From: Azospirillum griseum
GTDB taxonomy: Bacteria; Pseudomonadota; Alphaproteobacteria; Azospirillales; Azospirillaceae
Direction: 5' to 3'
Length of the DNA stretch: 60,030 nucleotides
NCBI RefSeq assembly: GCF_003966125.1
Contig: NZ_RXMA01000017.1
Location: 1-60,030, forward strand
Shown here: piece after piece, positions 50,865 to 59,266 of the stretch
How positions within the stretch are numbered: the first letter of the stretch is position 1
How the letters are laid out: each line of letters opens with the position of its first letter
Position numbers and translations under genes: made by a program
Notes under the pieces: model-generated
Seen by the model: only the letters and a program-made list of their open reading frames with translations
Told to the model about the DNA's origin: nothing
Databases searched by the model: none

Positions 50865-51947
50865 ATGGTTGGTTTTGGCCCGTCCTGCGCCCTGCTGGCC
50901 GCCTTGCTGTTCGGGGTGAGCACGCCGCTGGCCAAGCTGCTGATTGCCGATCTGTCGCCCTGGATGCTCGCGGGCGTGCTCTATCTCGGTTCGGGGCTGG
51001 GGCTGGCGGCCTTTCGTCTGGCCCGCCGCCTGAGCGGTGCGGCCGCGCGGGCGGAACGCGGGGTGTCTGGCGGGGAGTGGGGGTGGTTGCTGGCGGCGGT
51101 GGCGGCGGGCGGCGTGGCCGGGCCGGTGCTGCTGATGGTCGGGTTGACCGGAACCGCCGCGTCCACCGCGTCGCTGCTGCTCAATCTGGAAAGCGTGCTG
51201 ACGGCGCTGCTGGCCTGGCTGGCCTTTCGCGAGGCGGCGGACCGCCGTCTGGTCCTGGGCATGGCGGCCATCGTCGCCGGGGCGGTGGCGCTGTCCTGGC
51301 CGGGGGAGGGGCCGGGGGAGGGTGTGGCCGCTGTGTCCGGCGGCTGGGGGGCGCTCGCGATTGCCGGGGCGTGCCTGATGTGGGCGCTCGACAACAACCT
51401 GACGCGCAAGGTGTCGTTGGCCGATCCGGTCGACATCGCCATGATCAAGGGTCTGGTGGCCGGAAGCGTCAACGTCGCCTTGGCCCTGGCCCTGGGGGAC
51501 CGTCTGCCGCCGCCCGCCCTGATGGCGACGGCGATGGCGGTGGGGCTGTTGGGCTATGGCGTCAGTCTGGCGCTGTTCGTGCTGGCCCTGCGCTGGATCG
51601 GCGCGGCGCGGACCGGGGCTTATTTCTCGACCGCGCCCTTCGTCGGCGCGCTGTTGTCCCTGCCGCTGTTCGGCGAGCCGGTGACGGTCCGTCTGCTGGT
51701 TGCGGCGGGCTTGATGGGATTCGGCCTGTGGCTGCATCTGACCGAGGCGCACGACCATGAGCACGAGCATGGCCCGCTGGAGCACGACCACCCGCACCGC
51801 CACGACGCGCACCATCAGCACGACCACGCCGGGCTGTCGCTGCCGCCGCTGCCCGCCGATGGCGTGCACAGCCACCCGCACCACCACACGCCGCTGCGCC
51901 ACAGCCACCCGCATTACCCCGACGCCCATCACGGCCACGCGCATTGA
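50865..51947 (+). CDS. EamA/DMT-family permease with a His-rich C-terminal tail
   Basis: A 360-aa ten-TM drug/metabolite transporter with the two EamA repeats (GPSCALLAALLFGVSTPLAKLLI and the second beginning near LAIAGACLMWALDNNLTRKVSL). Residues ~299-360 form a cytoplasmic tail with over 20 histidines interleaved with Asp, Glu and Pro (HDHEHEHGPLEHDHPHRHDAHHQHDH ...), strongly resembling metal-binding tails of cation transporters. The substrate is unknown, but metal (Ni/Co/Zn) handling or metal-sensing gating is plausible. Confidence 0.88.
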   Translation: MVGFGPSCALLAALLFGVSTPLAKLLIADLSPWMLAGVLYLGSGLGLAAFRLARRLSGAAARAERGVSGGEWGWLLAAVAAGGVAGPVLLMVGLTGTAASTASLLLNLESVLTALLAWLAFREAADRRLVLGMAAIVAGAVALSWPGEGPGEGVAAVSGGWGALAIAGACLMWALDNNLTRKVSLADPVDIAMIKGLVAGSVNVALALALGDRLPPPALMATAMAVGLLGYGVSLALFVLALRWIGAARTGAYFSTAPFVGALLSLPLFGEPVTVRLLVAAGLMGFGLWLHLTEAHDHEHEHGPLEHDHPHRHDAHHQHDHAGLSLPPLPADGVHSHPHHHTPLRHSHPHYPDAHHGHAH

Positions 51948-51991
51948 GCGGGTGGGAGGGCACCGAAGAAACGACGAAGGCGGAAACGACA

Positions 51992-52014
51992 AAAGCCGCC
52001 CAAAAGGCGGCTTT
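51992..52014. terminator. Bidirectional terminator
   Basis: AAAGCCGCC (51992-52000) pairs with GGCGGCTTT (52006-52014) across a CAAAA loop; A and T runs flank it on both strands, serving the DMT permease gene and the tRNA genes read in the opposite direction. Confidence 0.8.
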
Positions 52015-52040
52015 GCGTCGAAAATCATGTTTTGGAAGGA

Positions 52041-52117
52041 TGGCGCGCCCGAAGAGATTCGAACTCCTGACCCTCAGATTCGTAGTCTGATGCTCTATCC
52101 AGCTGAGCTACGGGCGC
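52041..52117 (-). tRNA. tRNA-Arg(ACG)
   Basis: A 77-nt tRNA with encoded CCA: acceptor GCGCCCG/CGGGCGC, D arm GCTCAGCTGGATAGAGC, anticodon loop CTACGAA (ACG, read as ICG after A-to-I editing by TadA), T loop TTCGAAT. Confidence 0.95.
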
Positions 52118-52191
52118 ATCCTTGATAACCACACCGTTCCGCGCGACCGCGATGCGATGCTGTTCCCATGCCCCAACGCGATGATTTCAGG

Positions 52192-52268
52192 TGGCGCGCC
52201 CGAAGAGATTCGAACTCCTGACCCTCAGATTCGTAGTCTGATGCTCTATCCAGCTGAGCTACGGGCGC
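52192..52268 (-). tRNA. tRNA-Arg(ACG), second copy
   Basis: Identical to the tRNA at 52041-52117 over the readable 77 nt, separated by 74 bp; an encoded CCA is present. Being upstream on the minus strand, it is the first gene of a probable two-tRNA transcript. Confidence 0.95.
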
Positions 52269-52492
52269 AGTACCTGAAACAACGTGCTGAGTTGTGTGTT
52301 GCCACACGTCCCGAAACCGGCGGAGGCCGTCGGCGTCGAGGCGCGCAACCTACTCAATCGGTTCGGGGTCCGCAAGCTCTTTTTTTGCCCAGTCCTGCGG
52401 AATGTTGCGGTGTTTTTCGCCAAGCCGCCCGGATTGCCCGTTCCGCCCGCCTGCGATATACAGGGAGCTTCTGTTTTTGGAGTGTCCAACCC

Positions 52493-52990
52493 GTGGCCGA
52501 AGCCCCCTTCAACAAGCATTTCCCGGTGTCCTGGGAAGAGATGCACCGCAACGCCAAGGCGCTGGCCTGGCGGCTGATCGACAAAGGCCCGTGGAAGGGC
52601 ATCATCGCCATCACGCGCGGTGGCCTGGTTCCCGCCGCGATCATCGCGCGCGAGCTGGAAATCCGCCTGATCGACACCGTGTGCGTGTCCAGCTACGACC
52701 ACCAGAACCAGCGCGAGGCCCGTGTCCTGAAGGGGACCGAGGGGGCCAACGCGGGCGAGGGCGAGGGCTGGCTCATCATCGACGATCTGGTGGACACCGG
52801 AAAGACGGCGGTGATCGTGCGCAAGATGCTGCCCAAGGCGCATTTCGCCACCGTCTACGCCAAGCCCGCCGGGCGTCCGCTGGTCGACACCTTCATCACC
52901 GAGGTCAGCCAGGACACCTGGATTCACTTCCCCTGGGACATCGAGCTGCAATTCTCCCAGCCGATCGCCAAGCAGCGCGGCAACGGCTGA
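52493..52990 (+). CDS. gpt: Xanthine-guanine phosphoribosyltransferase
   Basis: A 165-aa purine salvage enzyme: [66 protein letters not shown] and the PRPP-binding [42 protein letters not shown]. It converts guanine, xanthine and hypoxanthine to nucleotides. GTG 52493 has GGAG 10 nt upstream. The 224-bp region before it holds only a T-rich stretch. Confidence 0.94.
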   Translation: MAEAPFNKHFPVSWEEMHRNAKALAWRLIDKGPWKGIIAITRGGLVPAAIIARELEIRLIDTVCVSSYDHQNQREARVLKGTEGANAGEGEGWLIIDDLVDTGKTAVIVRKMLPKAHFATVYAKPAGRPLVDTFITEVSQDTWIHFPWDIELQFSQPIAKQRGNG

Positions 52991-53216
52991 TCCCGGTCGC
53001 GCGGCGGTGGCCGGATCGGGGGGATGGCTCCGCCACACCCGTGTTTCCCGGCGACGGGGTGCAACCCTGATCGACGGCCACCGTCCGCTGCGCTAGGATC
53101 ACCGACTTTGCTTGTCTCGGCCCGTTTTCCGTGCCCCGCCTTTCCGCGTCTGGCGGAGGGCGCGGTGCCGGTCTTTTCCCCGCGCAACCCCCCTTTTCCC
53201 GCGTGACGCCCCGCGT

Positions 53217-54854
53217 ATGACCGACTCCTCCCCCGATCCGTTGCGCAGCAAGATCAACGAGTTGGTCAACCGCTTGCCATCCAGCCTCGTCTACAGCCTG
53301 TTGAGCGAGATCGAGGGGATGGACGCCGAGCCGACCGACCGTGTCCAGTTGGTCCGTCAATACGTCATCGAGTTCCTGAACCGGCAGCGCACCAACCGTG
53401 CCCGCCGCCTGTTCACCAACCTGTTTGAAGAGTTCCTGATCGACGACGACACGCTCTATCACTCCGGGGTGACGATCCCCGGCATGGTCCAGCGGGTGGA
53501 CGCCGGTGCCCTGTGGGAGGTGTTGAGCCGCGACGCCTTTCCCCTGCTGGCGGTGGAGGCGCAGGAGCTGTTGGACGAGATGGCGCGCGGCGAGGTCATC
53601 GACCGGGTGCTGCGCTCCCCCATCGCCATGACGCTGCGCGAGCGGATGCGGGTGGCGGCGGTCAAGCATCTGGACACTCTGCTGGCCGCCAAGAAAACCA
53701 CCGACGAGCTGCTGGCCGCCCTGTCCCGCAACCGGCCCCGCCGCACCCGGCTGATGTCGGGGTTCCTGGAAAAGACTCCGCCGGTGGAGATCGGCACCCT
53801 GCGGCTGATGCACGCCATCCTGACCGGGGCGGAGGGACCGATCAAGCTGGTGGCCGAGCGGTTGGAGGATTTCGCCACCGACCCGCAGGCCCCCGAATCC
53901 GAACGCGACCGCAAGGCCGACCAGTTGATGGACGCGACCGAGGGGCTGCGCGAGCGCTGCGGCGACGAGGTGGCGAATCTGCTGCCGCTGTCGGTCCTGT
54001 CGGTTCACCGCAATTACGGCGTCATCGCGCTGTACATCCGCCAGAGCGGCGTTGATCCGGGGCGCGGCGACGCGGTGACGGCGGCGCTGACCGGTCATTT
54101 CATCGGCGTCACCCGCGCGCTGACGGCGGCGCTGACCGTCATCCTGAAGCTGAACGACCGGGTCCCCGGTTCGGCCATCCGCCCCAGCGCCAAGGAAAAG
54201 GCCCGGTTGGAGGCGCTGACCGAACGGTTGACCGCGCTGACCCACGCCGTGACCGCCGCCGGTCTGATGGAGGACCGCCGCAGCGAACCGGCCTTCCGCA
54301 ACGCCTGGGGCAACGCCAGCAAGATCATCAACGCGCGGGTCGCGGCGGTGGCGCTGGAGCGCTCCGGTCAGGCGGCGTCCGCCCGCCGCCAGCCGGTGGC
54401 CGATCACGCCGATGTGGTGTGGCTGAACCAACTGCTGTGGCGCTGGCAGGCGATGACGCGGGAGTTCGGCTTTGAAACCTTCGAGCTGACCAAATGGCGC
54501 GACACCCTGCTGGAGGAGATGCGCGCCAACGTCGAAAAGGCGATGAAGTTCGAGGAGCATGAATCGCTCGACGAGCGGATGGAGCATCTGCTGCGCATCA
54601 ACGCCATCAGCAGCGTGTTCGGCCAGCGCATCAGCGCCTGGATCCCCACCTCCAGCCAGAACATGACGACGCTGCTGTCGCACCGGCTGGTGCGGGCGCA
54701 CGACCGGGGGACGGAGGAGCAGGCGATCATCGACAATCTGGTCGCCACCGCCCGCGCCGAGGTCGGCAAGTCGCGCTATTGGAAAAGCAACGAGCTGATG
54801 GACCTGATCGAGCTGGCCGACAGCGTCCGCGCCACCCGCCGCCGCGACCGGTAG
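53217..54854 (+). CDS. Large helical protein of unknown function
   Basis: A 545-aa soluble protein without signal peptide, membrane segment or recognised domain. It is almost wholly alpha-helical and charged (SKINELVNRLPSSLVYSLLSEIEGMD ... LLAVEAQELLDEMARGEVIDRVL ... LLEEMRANVEKAMKFEEHESLDERMEHLLRINAISSVFGQRISAWIPT). The composition and even hydrophobic spacing suggest a helical-repeat or scaffold protein. ATG 53217 (MTDSSPDPL) was chosen; the frame is open upstream without a better start. Its codon use is native. Confidence 0.7.
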   Translation: MTDSSPDPLRSKINELVNRLPSSLVYSLLSEIEGMDAEPTDRVQLVRQYVIEFLNRQRTNRARRLFTNLFEEFLIDDDTLYHSGVTIPGMVQRVDAGALWEVLSRDAFPLLAVEAQELLDEMARGEVIDRVLRSPIAMTLRERMRVAAVKHLDTLLAAKKTTDELLAALSRNRPRRTRLMSGFLEKTPPVEIGTLRLMHAILTGAEGPIKLVAERLEDFATDPQAPESERDRKADQLMDATEGLRERCGDEVANLLPLSVLSVHRNYGVIALYIRQSGVDPGRGDAVTAALTGHFIGVTRALTAALTVILKLNDRVPGSAIRPSAKEKARLEALTERLTALTHAVTAAGLMEDRRSEPAFRNAWGNASKIINARVAAVALERSGQAASARRQPVADHADVVWLNQLLWRWQAMTREFGFETFELTKWRDTLLEEMRANVEKAMKFEEHESLDERMEHLLRINAISSVFGQRISAWIPTSSQNMTTLLSHRLVRAHDRGTEEQAIIDNLVATARAEVGKSRYWKSNELMDLIELADSVRATRRRDR

Positions 54855-54866
54855 GCGTGCCCCCCC

Positions 54867-54900
54867 TCCTACAGCAATCCCCCCTTACAGCAACCCGGAT
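54867..54900. repeat. Imperfect tandem duplication at the dppC-like stop codon
   Basis: CTACAGCAATCCCCCC and TTACAGCAACCC (minus-strand TAG and TAA respectively) stand in tandem with a 16-bp period; the second contains the stop codon (54885-54887) of the permease gene. Confidence 0.55.
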
Positions 54901-55727
54901 GAGCGGTGGCGCGGGTCGAGCCAGTCGCGCAGCCCGTCGCCCAGCAGGGTCAGGCCCAGGACGCTGAGCGCGATGGCCAGACCGGGAAACACCGCCTGCA
55001 GGGGCGCGTTGAACAGGTGGGTTTGCGCGTCGCCCAGCATCTTGCCCCAACTGGGGCTGGGCGGCTGGATGCCAAGGCCGAGGTAGCTCAGGGCCGCCTC
55101 GTTGACGATGGCGACGGCGAACAGGACGGTGGTCTGCACCACCACCACGCCCAGCGTGTTGGGCAGCACATGCACCAGCGTGACCGACAGCGGGCCGCGC
55201 CCCAGCGCCAGCGCGGCGCGCACGAACTCCCGCCGCCACACCGCCAGCGCCGCCCCGCGCGTCACCCGCGCCAGCACGGCGGCGTTGAACAGCCCCAGCG
55301 CGACGACGACGTTGACCGCCCCGGCCCCCAGCGCGGCGGTCAGCAGGATGGCCGACAGCACGGCGGGAAAGGCGAAGACCAGATCGCCCAGCCGGGCGAC
55401 CAGCTCATCCCCCCAGCGGCCCAGTGCTGCCGCCGCCAGCCCCAGCGGCACACCCAGTCCCAGCCCCAGCCCGACCGCCGCCGCCGCCACCGCCAGCGAG
55501 TTGCGCGCCCCCACCATCAGCATCGACGCCACGTCGCGCCCGAAATGGTCGGTTCCCAGCCAATGGGCCGCACTGGGCGGGCGCAGCCGCGCCACCACCC
55601 GCACCTGTTCGGCGGGGTAGGGGGTCCAGACCAGCGACAGCAGCGCCACCGCCAGCAGCAGCCCGACCAGCGCCGCCCCCGCCCAAACAGCCACCGGAAC
55701 CGCCGAAACCGGATCCCGCCGCGTCAC
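54885..55727 (-). CDS. dppC: Peptide/nickel ABC transporter permease (DppC/OppC type)
   Basis: A 280-aa permease with an N-terminal TM (~15-30), WLGTDHFGRDVASMLMVGARNSLAVA (the DppC-type signature before the TM core) and the EAA loop REFVRAALALGRGPLSVTLVHVLPNTLGVV. Its GTG start overlaps the dppB stop by 4 bp. It closes the operon; no ATPase genes follow. Confidence 0.92.
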   Translation of the reverse strand: MTRRDPVSAVPVAVWAGAALVGLLLAVALLSLVWTPYPAEQVRVVARLRPPSAAHWLGTDHFGRDVASMLMVGARNSLAVAAAAVGLGLGLGVPLGLAAAALGRWGDELVARLGDLVFAFPAVLSAILLTAALGAGAVNVVVALGLFNAAVLARVTRGAALAVWRREFVRAALALGRGPLSVTLVHVLPNTLGVVVVQTTVLFAVAIVNEAALSYLGLGIQPPSPSWGKMLGDAQTHLFNAPLQAVFPGLAIALSVLGLTLLGDGLRDWLDPRHRSSGLL

Positions 55728-56671
55728 GACAGCGCCCGGGGCCGGGGGTCGGCGGCAGCACAGGCGATGTCCACCAGCGCGTTGACCAGAACGACGACGA
55801 CGGCCAGCAACAGAACCACCCCCTGCACGACGATGACATCCCGCTGCCCGATGGCCTGATAGAGCAGGCGGCCCAACCCCGGCAGGGTGAAGACATTCTC
55901 CACCACCACCGCCCCGGCCACCAGAAAGGACAGTTGCAGCCCCAGCACCGTCGCCACCGGCAGCAGCGCGTTGGGCAGGGCGTGGCCCAGCAGCACCGCC
56001 GCGCGGCCCACCCCCTTGGCCCGCGCGGTGCGGATGTGGTCCTCCCCCAGCGTGTCGAGCAGGGCGGTGCGGGTGACGCGGGCCAGGATCGCCGCCTCCG
56101 GGATCGCCAGCGCCAGCGCGGGCAGGATCAGCGCGCGCAGGGCGGGCCAGACCCCGGCCTCCCACCCCGGAAAGCCGCCGGCGGGAAACCAGCCCAGACC
56201 GACCGAGAAGACCAAAATCAGCAGGATGGCGATCCAGAAGCTGGGCAGCGCCACCCCGATCTGCGCGAAGCCCAGCACCGCCCAATCGCCGCCGCGCCCG
56301 CGCCGGGCCGCCGCCAGCAGCCCCAGCGGGATCGCCGCCGCCGTGCTCATCACCAGCGACAGCAGGGCGAGCGGCAGCGTCACCACCAGCCGTTCGGCCA
56401 CCAGATCGGCCACCGGCCGGGCGTAGGTCAGGCTGGTGCCGAGATCGCCGCGCAGCAGCCCGCCCGCCCAGCGCAGATAGCGTTCCAGCGGCGGCACATC
56501 CAAGCCCATCTGGGCGCGCAGGGCGGCCAGCGTGTCGGGCTGCGCGTTCACGCCCAGCATCATCAGGGCCGGGTCGCCCGGAATCAGCTCCAGCGCGGCG
56601 AAGACGACGACGCTCGCCAGCCACGCCGTCAGGGCCAGGGTCAGGCCCCGGCGCAGGGCAAAGGCCAGCAC
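55724..56671 (-). CDS. dppB: Peptide/nickel ABC transporter permease (DppB/OppB type)
   Basis: A 315-aa six-TM permease: FALRRGLTLALTAWLASVVVFAALELIPGDPALMML and LRAQMGLDVPPLERYLRWAGGLLRGDLGTSLTYARPVADLVAERLVVTLPL at the N-terminus, EAA loop EDHIRTARAKGVGRAAVLLGHALPNALLPV. GTG start at 56671, 4 bp after the binding-protein stop. Confidence 0.92.
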   Translation of the reverse strand: MLAFALRRGLTLALTAWLASVVVFAALELIPGDPALMMLGVNAQPDTLAALRAQMGLDVPPLERYLRWAGGLLRGDLGTSLTYARPVADLVAERLVVTLPLALLSLVMSTAAAIPLGLLAAARRGRGGDWAVLGFAQIGVALPSFWIAILLILVFSVGLGWFPAGGFPGWEAGVWPALRALILPALALAIPEAAILARVTRTALLDTLGEDHIRTARAKGVGRAAVLLGHALPNALLPVATVLGLQLSFLVAGAVVVENVFTLPGLGRLLYQAIGQRDVIVVQGVVLLLAVVVVLVNALVDIACAAADPRPRALS

Positions 56672-56675
56672 GCCG

Positions 56676-58202
56676 TCACTTCCACGCCACCCCGGTCAGG
56701 TCGTTGGCCTGCACCGGGCGGTTGACCCACAGGCCGGACAGCTTGGCGTTCTGCACGGTGACGGAGGGCAGCATGAACAGGAAGCCGTTGACCGCGTCCT
56801 CCGCCAGCATCCGTTGCTGTTGGCCGTACAGCGCCTTGCGCCGCCCGGCATCCTGGGTGCGGTTCAACTCCTCCTCCAGCCGGACGAAGGCCGGGTTGCG
56901 GTAGTTGAAATAATAGGAGTCGCGGGCGTAGACGTCGATGTCCAGCGGTTCGGTGTGGGCGATCACGGTCAGGTCGTAATCCTTGCCCTTGAAGGTCTTT
57001 TCCAGCCAGGCGGCCCACTCCACCGGCTCGATCGCCGCGCGCACGCCGACCTCGGCCAGCATCGCCGCGATCAGCTCGCCGCTGCGGCGGGCGTAGGGCG
57101 GCGGCGGCAGGCGCAGCGTGGTGTCGAAACCGTTGGGGTAGCCCGCCTCGGCCAGCAGCGCCTTGGCCTTGGCCGGGTCATAGGGGTACAGGCCGGTCAG
57201 ATCGACGTAACCGTCGCGGTGGGGCGGGAAATGGCTGCCGATGGCGACGCCGTTGCCATACAGCACGCCGTCGATCAGCGTCTTGCGGTCGATGGCGTGG
57301 GCCAGGGCACGGCGCACCCGCACATCGTCGAACGGCTTGCGGGCGTTGTTGATCGATAGCAGGGTTTCGCCCTCCGTCGTGCCGACGCTGACGGTGAATT
57401 TTGGATCGTTGCGGAACTCCGGCAGCGCTTCAAAGGCGTTGAATTGCAGGAAGGCGTCGACGTCCCCCGCCTTCAGCGCGGCGATCTGCGCGGCGGCGTC
57501 GCTGATGAAGCGGAAGGACACCCGCTCCAGCGCCGGTTTCGCCCCGTCATAGTCCGGGTTGCGGGTCAGCACCACGCGGTCGCCCGCCACCCAGCGGTCA
57601 AACTTGAACGGCCCGGTTCCGACCGGCTTCTGCTTGTTGCCCGCCGCGCTGGCGGGGGAGACGATGGCGGCGTCGCCCGCCCCCAGATGGAACAGGAACA
57701 GCCCGTCGGGCCGCGACAGCGTCACCACCACGCTGTGCGGGTCGGGCGTGTCCACGGCGGCGATGGCGGCGAAATAGCCCTTTTGCGCGTTGACCGACTC
57801 GGCCCCGCGCGCCCGGTCCAGCGCGAATTTGACCGCCGCTGAATCGCAGGGCGTGCCATCGTGGAACCGCGCGCCGGGCCGCAGGGCAAAGCGATAGCTC
57901 AAGCCGTCGGCGCTGACCGTCCAGGATTGGGCCAGCCCCGGCACCATCGCCCCGGTGGCGTCGATGCGGACCAGCGTTTCGAACAGGTTGGCGTAGGTGA
58001 CTTCCTTTATCGCGGCGGCGGCCCCGGCGGTGGGGTCGAGGTGCGGCGGCTCCAGCGGCATGCCGATCACCAGATCGCTGCGGCCCTGCCCCCAGGCGGC
58101 GGTCGGGCCGGTTGCGACCATCAGGGGCACGGCCATCACGGGCACGGCCATCAGGGCCATCCCGGCGGCCACGGCCCACCGCCGCGCGCGCGTTTGCATC
58201 AT
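56676..58202 (-). CDS. dppA: Peptide/nickel ABC transporter substrate-binding protein
   Basis: A 508-aa SBP family 5 protein: signal peptide (WAVAAGMALMAVPVMAVPLMVATGPTAAWG), LVIGMPLEPPHLDPTAGAAAAIKEVTYANLFETLVRIDATGAMVPGLAQSWTVSADGLSYRFALRPGARFHDGTPCDSAAVKFAL (family signature) and FDDVRVRRALAHAIDRKTLIDGVLYG. ATG 58202 follows GGGGGAG at normal spacing. The ligand could be peptides, nickel chelates or glutathione. First gene of the operon. Confidence 0.92.
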   Translation of the reverse strand: MMQTRARRWAVAAGMALMAVPVMAVPLMVATGPTAAWGQGRSDLVIGMPLEPPHLDPTAGAAAAIKEVTYANLFETLVRIDATGAMVPGLAQSWTVSADGLSYRFALRPGARFHDGTPCDSAAVKFALDRARGAESVNAQKGYFAAIAAVDTPDPHSVVVTLSRPDGLFLFHLGAGDAAIVSPASAAGNKQKPVGTGPFKFDRWVAGDRVVLTRNPDYDGAKPALERVSFRFISDAAAQIAALKAGDVDAFLQFNAFEALPEFRNDPKFTVSVGTTEGETLLSINNARKPFDDVRVRRALAHAIDRKTLIDGVLYGNGVAIGSHFPPHRDGYVDLTGLYPYDPAKAKALLAEAGYPNGFDTTLRLPPPPYARRSGELIAAMLAEVGVRAAIEPVEWAAWLEKTFKGKDYDLTVIAHTEPLDIDVYARDSYYFNYRNPAFVRLEEELNRTQDAGRRKALYGQQQRMLAEDAVNGFLFMLPSVTVQNAKLSGLWVNRPVQANDLTGVAWK

Positions 58203-58299
58203 GCTGTCCACTCCCCCGGTTGTTCGTCGCCTGTCCGGCTGTTGCCGCGATGATGCGGCGCAGCGCGGTCCAGCGCAAGGCGGTGTGCGGGGGCCGCTG

Positions 58300-58632
58300 T
58301 CAGGAGCCGGAGGTCAACGCCCCAACGCCCGTCAGCTTGAACGCCCCCTTCCCGGGCAGGGACACCCGCAATTCCAGTTCCCCGCCCGCCGCCTCCACAA
58401 AGCGCCGCAGGGTGGACAGATACAGGTCGGTCCGTTTTTCGATCTGGTGGATGGTGGGTTGTTTCACGTTCAGCGCCTCCGCCACCTGCCCCTGCGTCAA
58501 CGCCACCAAGCGGCGCAGTTCCGCCAGCCCGTCGATTTCGGCCAGCATCTCCGACGCCCGTGCGTCCACGGCGGCGCGTTCGTCCGTGGGCATCGCGGCG
58601 AGGATGTCGTCAAGCGGGATCGTCACGGTCAT
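58300..58632 (-). CDS. XRE-family antitoxin (HigA-like)
   Basis: A 110-aa helix-turn-helix protein: LRRLVALTQGQVAEALNVKQPTIHQIEKRTDLYLSTLRRFVEAAGGELELRV is the XRE DNA-binding domain, with a helical N-terminal extension for toxin contact. Its start overlaps the end of the toxin frame by 4 bp, the toxin-first order of higBA systems, so it probably autorepresses the operon. Confidence 0.85.
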   Translation of the reverse strand: MTVTIPLDDILAAMPTDERAAVDARASEMLAEIDGLAELRRLVALTQGQVAEALNVKQPTIHQIEKRTDLYLSTLRRFVEAAGGELELRVSLPGKGAFKLTGVGALTSGS

Positions 58633-58988
58633 GCCTTGGTGCCTTTCAGGTCGGCCAGATGCTCGTCATACCGGGCGTCGGCGGTGGCGATCAGGGTGGT
58701 GTAAAACCGCTTTTCCGACACACCGCTCTTGTCGCCCGCGACCAGCACGACGGCGTTGCGTTTCGGGTCGAAGGCAAAGGCCACACGCCACACACCGCCG
58801 TTCGACGCGAATCGAAGCTCCTTCATGTTCGCGTGTTTGGAGCCGTTCAGCGTGTCCACATGCGGCCGCCCCAGGGTCGGCCCACGTTCCCCCAACACCG
58901 ACGCGGCGGCGGCAAGGTCGATTCGCACCGCTTGGGGCAGCGCCTAGACCTCCGCCACGAACGCGGCATGGAACAGCACGGTGTGCAT
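58629..58988 (-). pseudogene. RelE/HigB-like toxin interrupted by an amber codon
   Basis: From ATG 58988 the frame reads MHTVLFHAAFVAEV, then TAG (58946-58944), then ALPQAVRIDLAAAASVLGERGPTLGRPHVDTLNGSKHANMKELRFASNGGVWRVAFAFDPKRNAVVLVAGDKSGVSEKRFYTTLIATADARYDEHLADLKGTKA. The part after the stop is a classic phage-derived Gp49/HigB domain, and both sides join in the same frame with no indel; GAG to TAG is the simplest change. A GTG at 58928 could start a 99-aa remnant lacking the first strand and helix. Either a decayed toxin or a sequencing error. Confidence 0.8.
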
Positions 58989-59155
58989 GGGGAAAATATA
59001 GGTTCCACGCTATGTTGTCGTCAAGGACGCACCGCGCGTCGTGCGGCAGCGACCTCCGGTAAACGGGAACCATCACCCCCCTCGCCCCACCGGGGAGAGG
59101 GAGGGGACCCGCCGCAGGCGGGGAGGGGGAGGGGGACGGCGCGCGCCGCGCGCCA

Positions 59156-59248
59156 CCAAGGGGCAGCCTGCCCCTTGGCAATCCCCTGGCCTGGGCGAAA
59201 CGCCCAGGCTGCCCCCTCACCCTAACCCTCTCCCCGGCGGGGAGAGGG
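59156..59248. repeat. Cluster of three intergenic hairpins
   Basis: The gap 58989-59266 is GC-rich and holds stems 59156-59165/59169-59178 (CCAAGGGGCA/TGCCCCTTGG), 59189-59197/59201-59209 (GCCTGGGCG/CGCCCAGGC, AAA loop) and 59226-59235/59239-59248 (CCCTCTCCCC/GGGGAGAGGG). A further imperfect GGGGAGAGGGAGGGG block lies at about 59094. No gene is seen; the arrangement looks like a REP-type mosaic. Confidence 0.7.
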
Positions 59249-59266
59249 GATGGCGCGCGCGGGTGG

